Source of the DNA: Thalassococcus sp. S3 | GTDB taxonomy: Bacteria > Pseudomonadota > Alphaproteobacteria > Rhodobacterales > Rhodobacteraceae | Length of the DNA: 64,000 nucleotides | Direction: 5' to 3' | NCBI RefSeq assembly: GCF_004216475.1 | Contig: NZ_CP022303.1 | Span: forward strand, 1,922,001 to 1,986,000 | Shown here: one piece after another, positions 1 through 8,986 of the stretch | Numbering within the stretch: the first letter of the stretch is position 1 | How the letters are laid out: each line of letters begins with the position of its first letter | Made by a program: the position numbers and the translations under genes | Notes under the pieces: generated by a model | Databases searched by the model: none | Seen by the model: only the letters and a program-made list of their open reading frames with translations | What the model was told of the DNA's origin: nothing

Positions 1-567
1 GGGTCCGCCGTGATAGAGTGGCTGTTCGAATTCGCCCCATCGACGCATGACATCCGACATCTCGTCTTCGAACGCCAAGGCATCACCCGACAGATTGATC
101 CAGACGATGTCGCGCCAGATATGGCTCCGCACCTCGATCAGTCCGAGCTGGTCGCGGTCGATGCCGTCATGCGTATTGTGTCCCGGACCGCCGACATGTG
201 GTGTGCTGACAAGCCGTCCGTCCGTGGCATAGCACCAGCTGTGATAGGGGCAGCGCAGCGCGCCCTCGATCTTGCGCGGTGCATCCACAAGGATCATCCC
301 CCGGTGGCGGCAGGTGTTTTGAAACACGCGGATCTGCCCGCCTTTGTCCCGCAGGAGGAGCAGGGGGACGCCTGCAAATGTCAGCGGTTTGGCGTCGCCC
401 GGTTCCGGCACATCGGAGGCAACCGCCAAACCGCTCCAGCCCGCAATCAGGACCGCGTGCGTTTCCTCTTCGTAGATCTCGGGGTGGGTGTAATGCGCAT
501 TGGGCAATCCGTGCGCCGACGTGATCGGGCGGCGGACGGTCGATAGATCCGTTGTTTTGCGGGCCAT
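1..567 (-). CDS. Rieske [2Fe-2S] aromatic-ring hydroxylating oxygenase, large subunit (N-terminal part)
   Basis: The minus-strand frame runs off the left edge, so only the first 189 residues are visible. The Rieske cluster ligands are clear: Cys86-x-His88 and Cys106-x2-His109, with the usual spacing of about 17 residues between the pairs. This marks the N-terminal iron-sulphur domain of a Rieske non-heme iron oxygenase alpha subunit; the catalytic mononuclear iron domain lies outside the window. I chose the ATG at 567 because AAAGGA stands about 7 bases before it. An in-frame ATG at 588 has no good ribosome site. The substrate cannot be inferred. Confidence 0.85.
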   Translation of the reverse strand, partial: MARKTTDLSTVRRPITSAHGLPNAHYTHPEIYEEETHAVLIAGWSGLAVASDVPEPGDAKPLTFAGVPLLLLRDKGGQIRVFQNTCRHRGMILVDAPRKIEGALRCPYHSWCYATDGRLVSTPHVGGPGHNTHDGIDRDQLGLIEVRSHIWRDIVWINLSGDALAFEDEMSDVMRRWGEFEQPLYHGGP

Positions 568-663
568 GGCAGATTCCTTTTCCGACATGGAAAAGCCTAC
601 ATAAGCCAGCAGGTCTGTCATGCATGAGAGCGACGCGGCTTTACCGCCCGCGACACCACGTCC

Positions 664-1461
664 TCAACTAAAGGGGGCGTCCGGCTGAAGCAGCCTTTTG
701 TGAAACAGCATCAGTTTTTCTTCGCTGACGAAACCACATCTGCGTGCGGCTGCCATAACCTCTCCGGTTTTTTGTCCGAGATGCTCATAGACCATGCGGA
801 CCACACGTGTGCCGGTCGTACTCTCCCGGACCGTGCGGGTCACATAGCCAACCCAGAAATTGTTTTCGAACGAAGACACCCGCGAGAGATAATTGAATGA
901 ACATGTCATCGCCCGACGTCGCGAGATCACGGATGCAATTCCGTTTTCCTGCTGCATCACGAAACCCCTGAATTCACGGGTCGCCGGATCGCTTGGCAAC
1001 CCTTGCTGGCGCATGGCCTCCTTTGCTTCGAAGCCGCGGATATAGGTGTTATCCTCGGCCCGGAATACATACACTAGGCCGATGACGAATTGGCCCTCGT
1101 CGATGAAAGAGCGTCTTGAAAACCGATAAAAGCCACTTGGAAACATATCCTCGGGCACGGCGTTCACGCCGGCGCCCACGAAATCCGAAAGGTAATTGCT
1201 CGTCAGCGCGTCAGCGCGGGAGGTAAGCGTATCGACGGGTTCCAGCAGAATACGCGCATCAACGTCAAAAAATGTGCATATCCGGTCAAGCACATCCGGG
1301 CGCGGAAAGCTTTCACCGGACAGGTATCGGTTAAATTGTGTCCGATTGATGCCAAGCTGCCTCGAAAGCTCCGAGACTGAGGCGTACCTCTTTGATAATA
1401 CGCGTAAATTTGCGCCAAACATACTGCGGAGTTCTGCGGGCGTTCGAACGGGATGAGCCAT
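664..1461 (-). CDS. XRE-family helix-turn-helix transcriptional regulator
   Basis: A 265-residue protein with an N-terminal helix-turn-helix domain at about residues 8-65. The recognition-helix region reads LSRQLGINRTQFNRYLSGE, typical of Cro/C1-type repressors. The remaining 200 residues form a long C-terminal region rich in aromatic residues, probably a ligand-sensing or dimerisation domain, which I cannot name. It stands alone, with the Rieske gene downstream on the same strand. The upstream gap (1462-1689) holds inverted repeats that could be its operators. Confidence 0.8.
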   Translation of the reverse strand: MAHPVRTPAELRSMFGANLRVLSKRYASVSELSRQLGINRTQFNRYLSGESFPRPDVLDRICTFFDVDARILLEPVDTLTSRADALTSNYLSDFVGAGVNAVPEDMFPSGFYRFSRRSFIDEGQFVIGLVYVFRAEDNTYIRGFEAKEAMRQQGLPSDPATREFRGFVMQQENGIASVISRRRAMTCSFNYLSRVSSFENNFWVGYVTRTVRESTTGTRVVRMVYEHLGQKTGEVMAAARRCGFVSEEKLMLFHKRLLQPDAPFS

Positions 1462-1553
1462 TTTTCAAAACTTTTCGACTTTGACGCGCATATGCGTTCG
1501 GGATTGGATGGCGCGGGTGAGCAACAAGCTGAACTATATACTGATACTAACTA

Positions 1554-1569
1554 GCGTCAATAGTGACGC
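1554..1569. promoter_or_regulatory. Inverted repeat GCGTCA-N4-TGACGC
   Basis: Perfect 6-bp arms around ATAG in the intergenic region between the XRE regulator and the gene at 1690. Its position suits a dimeric regulator operator. Which protein binds is not known from sequence. Confidence 0.4.
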
Positions 1570-1640
1570 AAATGCGGATCACAAACCTACCGGGATAGAC
1601 ACAAAATGCAAGATCACGACGCAGAGTTAACCATGTCAGT

Positions 1641-1659
1641 TTGATCGTATTTCGATCAA
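1641..1659. promoter_or_regulatory. Inverted repeat TTGATCG-N5-CGATCAA
   Basis: Perfect 7-bp arms separated by TATTT, about 31 bases before the ATG at 1690. It is placed where an operator or upstream activator site would control the small gene at 1690. A role as operator is inference. Confidence 0.45.
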
Positions 1660-1689
1660 TCTTGATACTAGGGATAGACGGGACTGAAT

Positions 1690-2043
1690 ATGCTTGGCGT
1701 TGTACTATGGAGTGACCCGCACGAGAAGAAGGCTGTAATCTGGTGTGAGGATCACGGGGATCTCGCGTTTTATAGGGGGGCATCGGATGCAAAAGGCACC
1801 GAGTGCATTCTTGACGCGGGCGATTTGGTTGAATTCGAAATGACGACCGAGAGGCATCTGCGCCTGGCGCATGATCCGCAGCTTGTGTCAGAGGGATTGT
1901 ATCCGGGAATTGCGGAGAGTCTTGCCCCGCAATCAGTGCCGCGAAAACCCGCACCACGGGAATCCGCGAAGATTATTCCGTTCGCGCGCTATGTGCCGGG
2001 CCATAAAAGGCAGGTTCGTGAAGCGATTGGCGTGACGGGCTGA
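1690..2043 (+). CDS. Conserved small hypothetical protein
   Basis: A 117-residue protein with no signal peptide or membrane segment. The first 70 residues look like a compact beta-rich domain (MLGVVLWSDPHEKKAVIWCE, then an acidic stretch). The tail is basic and proline-rich. The early pattern of short strands is loosely like an OB or cold-shock fold, but the RNP motifs are absent, so I do not name a family. It ends 1 base before the convergent ilvN gene. Confidence 0.6.
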   Translation: MLGVVLWSDPHEKKAVIWCEDHGDLAFYRGASDAKGTECILDAGDLVEFEMTTERHLRLAHDPQLVSEGLYPGIAESLAPQSVPRKPAPRESAKIIPFARYVPGHKRQVREAIGVTG

Positions 2044-2044
2044 T

Positions 2045-2605
2045 TTATTCGCCGCGCAAGAGCGCGGCGACCCCTGTTCGCGCGATCTCCGCCAGACCCA
2101 GCGGACGCATAAGGTCGGCGAACGCGTCGATTTTGTCAGGCGCGCCCGTAATCTCAAACACAAAGCTGTTGAGCGTGCTGTCGACCACGTTGGCGCGGAA
2201 GATGTCGGCCAGCCGCAGCGCTTCGACGCGTTTGTCCCCCGTGCTGACCACTTTGATGATCGCAAGCTCTCGCTCGACCGAGGGGCCTTCCACGGTCAGA
2301 TCGTTTACTTCGTGCACGGGAACGATCCGGCCAAGTTGCGCCTTGATCTGTTCGATGACCTGGGGCGTGCCGGTCGTGACGATCGTGATGCGCGAGCGGT
2401 GACCGGTATGATCGACCTCGGCCACTGTCAGACTTTCGATATTGTATCCCCGACCCGAGAACAGCCCGATCACGCGCGCCAGAACACCCGCTTCGTTGTC
2501 CACCAGCAACGCCAGGGTGTGACGTTCCTGTACGTCAGAGAACGTCGGCCGCAGATTATAGGCAGAGTGCTTGCTTGCGCCTTTTTTGATGTGCAGAGCG
2601 GACAT
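2045..2605 (-). CDS. ilvN: Acetolactate synthase small (regulatory) subunit
   Basis: A 186-residue regulatory subunit of acetohydroxyacid synthase, the first enzyme of valine, leucine and isoleucine synthesis. An N-terminal ACT domain is seen at about residues 28-105: HTLALLVDNEAGVLARVIGL followed by SGRGYNIESLTVA, the classic valine-binding start. The C-terminal domain activates the catalytic subunit (family knowledge). The large subunit is at 4231-5985 on the same strand, but an AraC gene and a cupin gene lie between, so the pair is not a tight operon here. It could equally be called ilvH. Confidence 0.95.
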   Translation of the reverse strand: MSALHIKKGASKHSAYNLRPTFSDVQERHTLALLVDNEAGVLARVIGLFSGRGYNIESLTVAEVDHTGHRSRITIVTTGTPQVIEQIKAQLGRIVPVHEVNDLTVEGPSVERELAIIKVVSTGDKRVEALRLADIFRANVVDSTLNSFVFEITGAPDKIDAFADLMRPLGLAEIARTGVAALLRGE

Positions 2606-2690
2606 GGCGGACTTCCGTAGCTGGTTGCGCGGTCTTGGCCCTGACCTTTAGGCCAGACCTCTCTCAAAGACCAGTCCAAAGCGATGGTTT

Positions 2691-3617
2691 TCAACCGGTT
2701 TTAAGCGATCTCGCCGCGCTGCGATACTGACGGGGTGTCTGGTCAAAAAGCTTGCGGAAGGAGCGCGACAGATGTGCCTGATCGGAAAACCCGCAATCCA
2801 TTGCGACCTCGCAAATCGATTGATCCCCCTGATCGAGCATTTGCGCGGCCCGCATCAGGCGGCGCTGCTGAACCTCGCGCATCGGGCTTTGACCGAACGC
2901 GACCTTGAACGCACGGGCGAAGTGATACCGGCTCAGCCCGGCCGCGGCGGCCAGATCATCCAGCTGGATGGGATCGCCCAGATGCGCTTCGATATATTCG
3001 GTGACATGCCGCTTTTGCCGCGCGCTCAATTGCTCTGCCCCCAAAGAGGGCGCGCTTTCCTGCAGGGTCGCTATAAGGTCAGAAACGATGGCATGGCTCA
3101 GCGCGTCGATCTCAAGCTGACGCAGGCTGTCGTCACCCGATGCGACCTGCATCAGGTTTTGACAGGTGCGCGCAAGGCGCGCGTCGGCGAATTGCCCGTG
3201 ACGGCAGAGCTGCTGTTGTGACAGCCGGAGCGAAAGATCGTAAGCCTCGGCCGTTGTTCTGAGCGCCTGGGCCGGGACATAGACATGCATGAGCGCGAAG
3301 GCCCCGCGCGTTACCGCCTGCGGCTTGCCGTCCGACGGCACGATCATCCAGGACAGAGGATTGAGCTGACCTTCAAAGCAGAGCTTGCCATCGACCTGAA
3401 CGTCGGCACAGGCGACGGCGGTCGTGTGCAGGGACAGCACTAGCATATCCGCTGGCAGGTCGGACGTCAGAAGCCTGTCACCGGGGTCCTCACAGCGCCA
3501 GATCACGCCGGACAATCCTGTATTCGTTTCGAAATCGGCAGTCGTCGGAACCCCCCATGCACTGCGCATGCGGGCAATGGTTGAGCCGGGTTCAAAGGAC
3601 GGATCAGCGCGTTCCAT
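2691..3617 (-). CDS. AraC-family transcriptional regulator
   Basis: A 308-residue protein with a C-terminal AraC/XylS DNA-binding domain at about residues 205-302. Two helix-turn-helix units are visible: LDDLAAAAGLSRYHFARAFK and ICEVAMDCGFSDQAHLSRSF, followed by the family signature TPRQYR. The N-terminal half is probably a cupin-like effector domain. It is divergent from the cupin dioxygenase-like gene at 3719, about 100 bp away, so it most likely controls that gene (inference from layout). Confidence 0.88.
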   Translation of the reverse strand: MERADPSFEPGSTIARMRSAWGVPTTADFETNTGLSGVIWRCEDPGDRLLTSDLPADMLVLSLHTTAVACADVQVDGKLCFEGQLNPLSWMIVPSDGKPQAVTRGAFALMHVYVPAQALRTTAEAYDLSLRLSQQQLCRHGQFADARLARTCQNLMQVASGDDSLRQLEIDALSHAIVSDLIATLQESAPSLGAEQLSARQKRHVTEYIEAHLGDPIQLDDLAAAAGLSRYHFARAFKVAFGQSPMREVQQRRLMRAAQMLDQGDQSICEVAMDCGFSDQAHLSRSFRKLFDQTPRQYRSAARSLKTG

Positions 3618-3718
3618 GCAAAGTTATCGCAAGATCGGTTCATTCCGGCAAGCCTGTGCAAGATTTCGTGGGATCTGGCCATCACCATCAACGTCGGCGT
3701 TACACAGGAGGAGAGACC

Positions 3719-4198
3719 ATGAACGACCTGACACCAACGACAGCCGATGCGACTGGGATCAAGCTTTCAGTCCATGAAAAGCCGGCCTTCATAGATCCCG
3801 ATACGATCCCGTGGCAGCCCTGGGTCATGGAGGGCACGCATTACAAGCTGATGACCGTCGATGTCCGATCCGGCGGATTTACCCTGTTTCTGAAAGTCGA
3901 TCCGGGCACCGAAGCGCCGGTTCACGGCCATGTCGGCGCCGTGGAGGGGGTGATCCTGGAGGGCGGGTTTGCCTATGACGATGATGCAGGCAGCACGGGA
4001 AACTACATTTGCGAGCATGGCGGAGCGGTCCACCAGCCTGTCTCCCCCGACGGATGCGTGATGTTCGCGATCACGCATGGGCCCCTGATCGGCTACAACC
4101 CCGACGGCACGATCGCCGCCGTGGTGGATGCAAAAATGATGTACGAGATGGCCACGACCGCGGGCGTGGCCGACCATATCGAGGCGACATTTCACTGA
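3719..4198 (+). CDS. Cupin-domain protein, 2,4'-dihydroxyacetophenone dioxygenase / ChrR-like
   Basis: A 159-residue single cupin. The first cupin motif is visible as PVHGHVGAVEGVILEGGFAY and the second around GGAVHQPVSPDG, giving candidate metal-binding His residues in a mononuclear site. The sequence resembles the 2,4'-dihydroxyacetophenone dioxygenase-like cupins, which cleave diketone side chains; the actual substrate is not known. The start follows a strong CAGGAGGAGAG ribosome site. It is divergent from the AraC regulator at 2691-3617. Confidence 0.75.
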   Translation: MNDLTPTTADATGIKLSVHEKPAFIDPDTIPWQPWVMEGTHYKLMTVDVRSGGFTLFLKVDPGTEAPVHGHVGAVEGVILEGGFAYDDDAGSTGNYICEHGGAVHQPVSPDGCVMFAITHGPLIGYNPDGTIAAVVDAKMMYEMATTAGVADHIEATFH

Positions 4199-4203
4199 AG
4201 GGC

Positions 4204-4227
4204 AGGGGCCACGACAACGCGGCCCCT
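4204..4227. terminator. Hairpin between convergent genes
   Basis: AGGGGCC and GGCCCCT pair as a 7-bp stem around a 10-base loop in the 32-bp gap between the convergent cupin gene and ilvB. The T-tract is weak (CTCTT on the plus strand). It could act on both strands. Confidence 0.5.
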
Positions 4228-4230
4228 CTC

Positions 4231-5985
4231 TTACACCAGAACCGATCCCTTGGCGTCGATCACGCCTTGGGTTTCCGCCTCGCCAAGCAGCATTTCGTTG
4301 TGCGCCTTGCCTGAGGGGATCATCGGGAAGCAATTCTCGTGCTTTTCCACCAGGCAGTCGAACAGGACCGGGCCATCGTGATTGATCATCTCCATGATGG
4401 CATCATCGAGATCCGCGGGGTCCTTACACAGGATCCCTTTGGCGCCAAAGGCATCGGCCAGCTTGACAAAGTCGGGCAGGGCGTCTGACCAGGAATGCGA
4501 GTAACGCTCGCCATGCAGCAATTCCTGCCACTGGCGCACCATGCCAAGGCGTTCATTGTTCAGGATGAATTGTTTGACCGGCAGCCGGTACTGCACCGCC
4601 GTGCCCATTTCCTGCATGTTCATCAGCCAGGACGCTTCGCCAGCGACGTTGATGACCAGCGCTTCGGGATGCGCGATCTGCACGCCGATCGAAGCCGGGA
4701 AGCCATAGCCCATCGTGCCCAGACCGCCCGAGGTCATCCACTGGTTCGGTTCCTCGAACCCAAGATACTGCGCGGCCCACATCTGATGCTGGCCAACCTC
4801 GGTACAGATGAAACGGTCCTTGCGATCCTTGGTCAGCGCTTCGAGGCGGGCCAGCGCTTGTTGCGGTTTGATCGTCTTGCCCGCTTGCGTAAAGGCCAGG
4901 CAATTCACCTTGCGCCATTCCTTGATCTGCGACCACCAATTGGCAAGACCTTCGGCATTGGTCTTGCGCCCCCGGGATTTCCAGACTTTCAGGATATCCT
5001 CGAGCACGTGGGCCACGTCGCCCAGGATCGGGATGTCGACCTTGATCACCTTGTTGATGGACGACGGATCGATATCGATATGGGCCTTTTGGCTCTTGGG
5101 GCTGAAGGCGTCGATGCGACCGGTGATCCGGTCATCGAACCGCGCGCCGATATTGATCATCAGATCGCAATCGTGCATCGCAAGATTGGCCTCATAAAGC
5201 CCGTGCATGCCCAGCATGCCCAGCCAGTTCTTGCCCGAGGCGGGATAGGACCCCAGACCCATCAGGGTGGAGGTGATCGGAAACCCTGTCGCGTCGACCA
5301 GTTCCCGCAAAAGCTGGCTGGCCGCAGGGCCGGAATTGATCACACCGCCTCCGGTGTAGAAAACGGGTCGCTTGGCTTTTTCGATGGCGGCGACCAGTTC
5401 GGTGATCTCCTCCATATCCCCTTTGACGCGTGGCTGATAATGGCTGGTCGAGGGTTTCGGCGGCGTATAGGTTCCGGTCGCGAACTGAACATCCTTGGGG
5501 ATGTCCACCAGCACCGGCCCGGGGCGTCCTGCGGTGCACACATGAAACGCTTCATGCATCACGCCTGACAGCGCGTCGGTCTCCTTCACCAGCCAATTGT
5601 GCTTGGTACAAGGACGGGTGATGCCAACGGTGTCGGCCTCCTGAAACGCATCAGAGCCGATCATGAAGGTGGGCACCTGTCCGGTCAGGACAACGATCGG
5701 AATTGAATCCATCAACGCATCGGTCAGGCCGGTGACGGCATTCGTGGCGCCGGGGCCAGAGGTGACCAGCACAACGCCCGGTTTACCCGTGGATCTTGCA
5801 TAGCCCTCGGCGGCATGAACGGCGCCTTGCTCGTGCCGCACAAGGATGTGCCGAATGTCATTCTGTAGAAAAATCTCGTCATAAATCGGAAGGACAGCAC
5901 CGCCGGGATATCCGAATACGGTATCGACACCCTGATCTTTCAGGGCTTGGACCACCATCTTGGCTCCGGTCATTTGCTTGCTCAT
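4231..5985 (-). CDS. ilvB: Acetolactate synthase large (catalytic) subunit
   Basis: The 584-residue catalytic subunit of acetohydroxyacid synthase, a ThDP, Mg and FAD enzyme that condenses pyruvate with pyruvate or 2-ketobutyrate. The ThDP-activating glutamate is in [20 protein letters not shown]. Central FAD-binding and C-terminal ThDP-binding domains follow. The cofactor motif reads [10 protein letters not shown], with Glu where most enzymes have the Asp of GDG; I recall this variant in alphaproteobacterial homologues. The length is normal. Upstream lie a leader peptide and an attenuator-like hairpin, which would tie expression to the supply of charged branched-chain tRNAs. Confidence 0.95.
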   Translation of the reverse strand: MSKQMTGAKMVVQALKDQGVDTVFGYPGGAVLPIYDEIFLQNDIRHILVRHEQGAVHAAEGYARSTGKPGVVLVTSGPGATNAVTGLTDALMDSIPIVVLTGQVPTFMIGSDAFQEADTVGITRPCTKHNWLVKETDALSGVMHEAFHVCTAGRPGPVLVDIPKDVQFATGTYTPPKPSTSHYQPRVKGDMEEITELVAAIEKAKRPVFYTGGGVINSGPAASQLLRELVDATGFPITSTLMGLGSYPASGKNWLGMLGMHGLYEANLAMHDCDLMINIGARFDDRITGRIDAFSPKSQKAHIDIDPSSINKVIKVDIPILGDVAHVLEDILKVWKSRGRKTNAEGLANWWSQIKEWRKVNCLAFTQAGKTIKPQQALARLEALTKDRKDRFICTEVGQHQMWAAQYLGFEEPNQWMTSGGLGTMGYGFPASIGVQIAHPEALVINVAGEASWLMNMQEMGTAVQYRLPVKQFILNNERLGMVRQWQELLHGERYSHSWSDALPDFVKLADAFGAKGILCKDPADLDDAIMEMINHDGPVLFDCLVEKHENCFPMIPSGKAHNEMLLGEAETQGVIDAKGSVLV

Positions 5986-6018
5986 CTGTCTGCTCCGCTT
6001 GAGACATTTCGATTTGAC

Positions 6019-6046
6019 AAAAAAAAGCCCCCGAAGGTTCGGAGGC
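6019..6046 (-). terminator. Attenuator terminator before ilvB
   Basis: On the minus strand GCCTCCGAA and TTCGGGGGC form a stem followed by eight T residues, a textbook intrinsic terminator only 34 bp before the ilvB start. The leader segment 6080-6088 (read as GCGCATGGG) can pair with 6045-6053 (read as CCCATGCGC). That pairing shares 2 bases with the foot of the terminator stem, so the two are mutually exclusive, as expected of an attenuator. Confidence 0.85.
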
Positions 6047-6072
6047 GCATGGGGTACCTTTATGGTCTACCG

Positions 6073-6120
6073 TTACCGGCCCATGCGCATGGTTCCTACG
6101 ATTACGACTAGAGTGGTCAT
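6073..6120 (-). CDS. Branched-chain amino acid leader peptide (attenuation)
   Basis: A 15-residue open frame, MTTLVVIVGTMRMGR, with AAGGAG 7 bases before its ATG and a TAA stop. Codons 4-8 are Leu-Val-Val-Ile-Val, exactly the regulatory amino acids of the ilv pathway. It lies just upstream of an intrinsic terminator and the ilvB gene. The expected role is that the ribosome stalls on these codons when charged tRNAs are scarce and lets transcription pass. This is inference from layout but strongly supported. Confidence 0.85.
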   Translation of the reverse strand: MTTLVVIVGTMRMGR

Positions 6121-6278
6121 TGAAGGGCTCCTTGATTGGAGTGGACATTAAGTGGGGCGCTAAGGGGCGTCAACAGGGAAAGGAGCGAAAATAGTGTCGC
6201 AGGCGGCAGTTTTTCTTTCCAGTTGTTGCGCCCCTGGCTGGTAATCAGACGATTTTGCAAATCGAAAGGGATTGAACC

Positions 6279-6648
6279 ATGCAAATGAAGCAGATCACGC
6301 CTTTTGTGCCCTGTACGTCGCTTGAGGCTCAGATCGCCTTTTTTCGCGACATACTGGGCTTCGAGATTGGTTTTCAGGCGGATAACTACGCTTTTCTAAA
6401 ACGCGACGCCGTCGCGGTGCGGCTGGTGGAGGTTTCGCCGGATGTCGATCTTACCCATCCAGAGCGGCAAGGGTCGTTCTACATTGATGTGGAAGACGTC
6501 GATAGGCTTTGCTGATCTGAAATCCGCGCTGGATCGCTTGTCGCCGAGCCGTGTTCGCGCGCCGTTCAATCAGGAGTATGGGCAACGGGAGTTTCACGTC
6601 AGCGACGAGGATTGCACCTTGATCTTCTTCGGTGCGCCTGTGCGATGA
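6279..6648 (+). pseudogene. VOC (glyoxalase/bleomycin-resistance-like) protein gene with a frameshift
   Basis: The first frame gives 78 residues starting MQMKQITPFVPCTSLEAQIA and ends at a TGA at about 6512. The rest of the VOC domain (ADLKSALDRL to the end at 6648) continues in the next frame. Joining DVDRL to ADLKSAL makes a normal VOC protein of about 120 residues. The switch near 6505-6512 fits loss of 2 bases or gain of 1. It is either a true pseudogene or a sequencing error. No partner gene suggests a substrate. Confidence 0.75.
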
Positions 6649-6657
6649 CTATCCCCT

Positions 6658-7299
6658 TTAAAGATCGGCGCCGGTGCCCTGCAGGACGCCATGCTCCATT
6701 GCATAGCGGGTCAGACCTGCGGTGCTCGAGATCCCGAGCTTGCGCTTGATGTTTTTTCGGTGGGTTTCGACCGTACGGACCGAGATGTCGAGGGCCAGCG
6801 CGACCTCCTTGTTCGACTTGCCCTGGGCAAGCTGCAAAAGGATCGTCTGTTCGCGCCCGGTCAACGCCTCTCGTGCGGAATCCTTGGGTTCAAGAGAGCC
6901 CTGCGCCCCGGTGCAAAGATAGCGCTCCCCTCGCATGACCGTGTCGATGGCCTGCTTGATTTCGTCGGTCGGCACGTCCTTCAGAATGTAGCCCATCGCC
7001 CCGTGGCTGAGCGCCGAGGAAATGTATTCGGGGCTGTCGTGCATCGACAGAACAAGGATGCGGGTATCCGGACGGCGTTCCAGCAGGATCTCCGTGGCGC
7101 TCAACCCGCCGAGTTTGGGCATGTTCAGGTCCATCAGAATAACATCTGGCTGAAGCTCGGTTGCACGGTCGACGGCGTCCTGACCGTTGCCAAGTGTCCC
7201 GATAACGTCGACATCGTCATAGGTTTCCAGGATGGATTGAATGCCTTGCGCAACCATCGGGTGATCGTCGACGATCAGAACACGAACCGGATCTGTCAT
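6658..7299 (-). CDS. NarL/FixJ-family response regulator
   Basis: A 213-residue two-component response regulator. The receiver domain occupies about residues 4-120, with Asp57 (VILMDLNMP) as phosphorylation site and the acidic pair at 11-12. The C-terminal LuxR-type helix-turn-helix at about residues 143-200 reads LTGREQTILLQLAQGKSNKE and VRTVETHRKNIKRKLG. It overlaps the end of the upstream histidine kinase gene by 4 bases (ATGA), so the two are co-translated. The divergent TRAP operon at 8987 is the likely target. Confidence 0.92.
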   Translation of the reverse strand: MTDPVRVLIVDDHPMVAQGIQSILETYDDVDVIGTLGNGQDAVDRATELQPDVILMDLNMPKLGGLSATEILLERRPDTRILVLSMHDSPEYISSALSHGAMGYILKDVPTDEIKQAIDTVMRGERYLCTGAQGSLEPKDSAREALTGREQTILLQLAQGKSNKEVALALDISVRTVETHRKNIKRKLGISSTAGLTRYAMEHGVLQGTGADL

Positions 7300-8738
7300 G
7301 CTTGTGCTTTCTTCTTTGTGGAGGCGCCGTCATCTGCCGGTGAGAGCAGGTGCGTGAGCGGGACACGGGCCTCGATCACCGTCCCGCCGCTTTGGTTGCG
7401 GGTACGTCGGGATGACAGGATACGCAAGGTCCCGTCGAGCTGTTCGATCCGCTCCTGCATGTTGCGCAGACCCAGGCCCGAGCCGCTTTGCCCGGGTTCA
7501 TGTGGCAACCCGCGGCCGTTGTCGCTGATCCTTAGGGTCGCGCCCTTTTTGTGTCCGCGTATGTCGATCGTGACATGGGTGGCATCCGCGTGACGCTCGA
7601 TATTGGTGAGTGCCTCTTGAGCGATCCGGTAGAGGGCGATCTTGGCGTCCTGATCCAACCGGTTTCGGAACACGACCGTGCTGAATTCCGTCACGATCCC
7701 GGTGCGGGCGCTGAAGTCATCTGTCAAAGCCTTCAAGGCGGGACCAAGCCCCAGATCGTCAAGCACCCCGGGTCGCAGATCCCGGCTGATCCTGCGCACT
7801 TCGTTAATGGCGACGCCAAGATTCTCTATCCCGGTGTCCAGAGAGGCGAGGGCATTGGCATCGTTGCCGTCGATCCGCCGTCTGGCGGTATCCATGCTGT
7901 AGCGGATGCCGACCAGGATCTGACTGATCCCGTCGTGAAGTTCCCGCGCGACACGCCCACGCTCTTCCTCTTGCGCGTCAAAGACCCGTTGGGTGAGCTT
8001 TTTCAGCTTGGCATCCGCAAGTCGACGTTCGCGTATGTTCAGAACCATGCCGGATACGAAGACGATCATCAGCGCACCGAACGTGATGACAGCAATGTAT
8101 ATAAACGTGCGCTGAACGCGCTCTTCGACCTCGGCGCGGGCCGTTGCCACCGTGGACAGGACATCATCGATGAAGACGCCCGTACCGACGGCCCAACGCC
8201 AGCTCTGAAAACCGGTCACATAGGCAACCATCTGCGCCTCTTCCCCGGTGGACGGTTTCGGCCACAAAAAGGTGTGATAGCCCGACCCTTCACGGGCCAG
8301 CCGGATCAATTCGTCCACCACGGGCGTACCTGCGCTGTCGGTCAGACCGGCCCAGTTTCGGTTGATCCGGTCGGTCTGGCGAGGGCTGACCAGATTGTTG
8401 CCGTCATAGTCGTAGACAAAGAAGAAACCGTCTGTGCCATAGATCATCGCCGACAGGATCTGGGACACCTGATCCTTTGCGTTCTGGTCATCCGGCTGCG
8501 CCGACCCGTATATGAAGTAAAAGCCGTTGCGGGCCTGGGTGACGTAATTGCGCAATTCGGCCTTCTTGGCTTCGAGAAGCTGTTTTTCAAGCGTCTTGAT
8601 CTCCCGCTCGGCCAAGGCGCGAGACTGATAGGCCACCAGCACGGCGATTGCAGCCACGGCCGCAACAAGCGGGACCGTCGCGAGCAGCGACAGTTTTTGG
8701 GCGTAGTTTGGGCGAAAAAAGCGGACCAGACCCTTCAT
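7296..8738 (-). CDS. Cache-domain sensor histidine kinase (HisKA_3 type)
   Basis: A 480-residue membrane kinase. A first transmembrane helix lies at about residues 17-37, then a periplasmic single-Cache domain at about 45-195 (GFYFIYGSA, FFFVYDYDGNNLVSPR, WRWAVGTGVFIDD), then a second helix at about 212-233. The HisKA_3 phospho-acceptor is His268 in RVARELHDGISQ. The HATPase domain has the N box ALTNIERHA and the G boxes DNGRGLP and GLGLRNM. Cache domains bind small organic acids (family knowledge). Its divergent neighbour is a TRAP transporter, so it probably senses the substrate that this transporter imports. Confidence 0.92.
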   Translation of the reverse strand: MKGLVRFFRPNYAQKLSLLATVPLVAAVAAIAVLVAYQSRALAEREIKTLEKQLLEAKKAELRNYVTQARNGFYFIYGSAQPDDQNAKDQVSQILSAMIYGTDGFFFVYDYDGNNLVSPRQTDRINRNWAGLTDSAGTPVVDELIRLAREGSGYHTFLWPKPSTGEEAQMVAYVTGFQSWRWAVGTGVFIDDVLSTVATARAEVEERVQRTFIYIAVITFGALMIVFVSGMVLNIRERRLADAKLKKLTQRVFDAQEEERGRVARELHDGISQILVGIRYSMDTARRRIDGNDANALASLDTGIENLGVAINEVRRISRDLRPGVLDDLGLGPALKALTDDFSARTGIVTEFSTVVFRNRLDQDAKIALYRIAQEALTNIERHADATHVTIDIRGHKKGATLRISDNGRGLPHEPGQSGSGLGLRNMQERIEQLDGTLRILSSRRTRNQSGGTVIEARVPLTHLLSPADDGASTKKKAQA

Positions 8739-8986
8739 GCCGAATCGTTACCGCCGAATCGTTCGCTTTCAAAGCCCCCTCTCTCAAACGTTTATTCGCG
8801 ACAAATCTATGAAAGCGGTCGTCTCGTCATGAAGGCGGCAGATTTTTTGACCAATTCGCCGCAAAAAGCCCGATCTCTACGTAGTACTTGGTATTCACAT
8901 GTGACGCCGCGTCGTTAGGGTGGCGCCACTTTAACGATCCGCCCGGACTTGGGGACGGGCATCTTATAAATGGGAGGAGTGACTCT

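Noticed and set aside
10..625. Several frames on both strands over the left end
   Set aside because: The Rieske motif frame (minus, to 567) explains the region; the others lack motifs and start sites.
4495..5568. 357-codon plus-strand frame opposite ilvB
   Set aside because: Antisense shadow of a well-conserved gene; composition is not protein-like.
6073..6120. Leader frame as a random small ORF
   Set aside because: The ribosome site, the Leu/Val/Val/Ile/Val run and the adjoining terminator before an ilv gene make chance unlikely, so it was kept as a feature.
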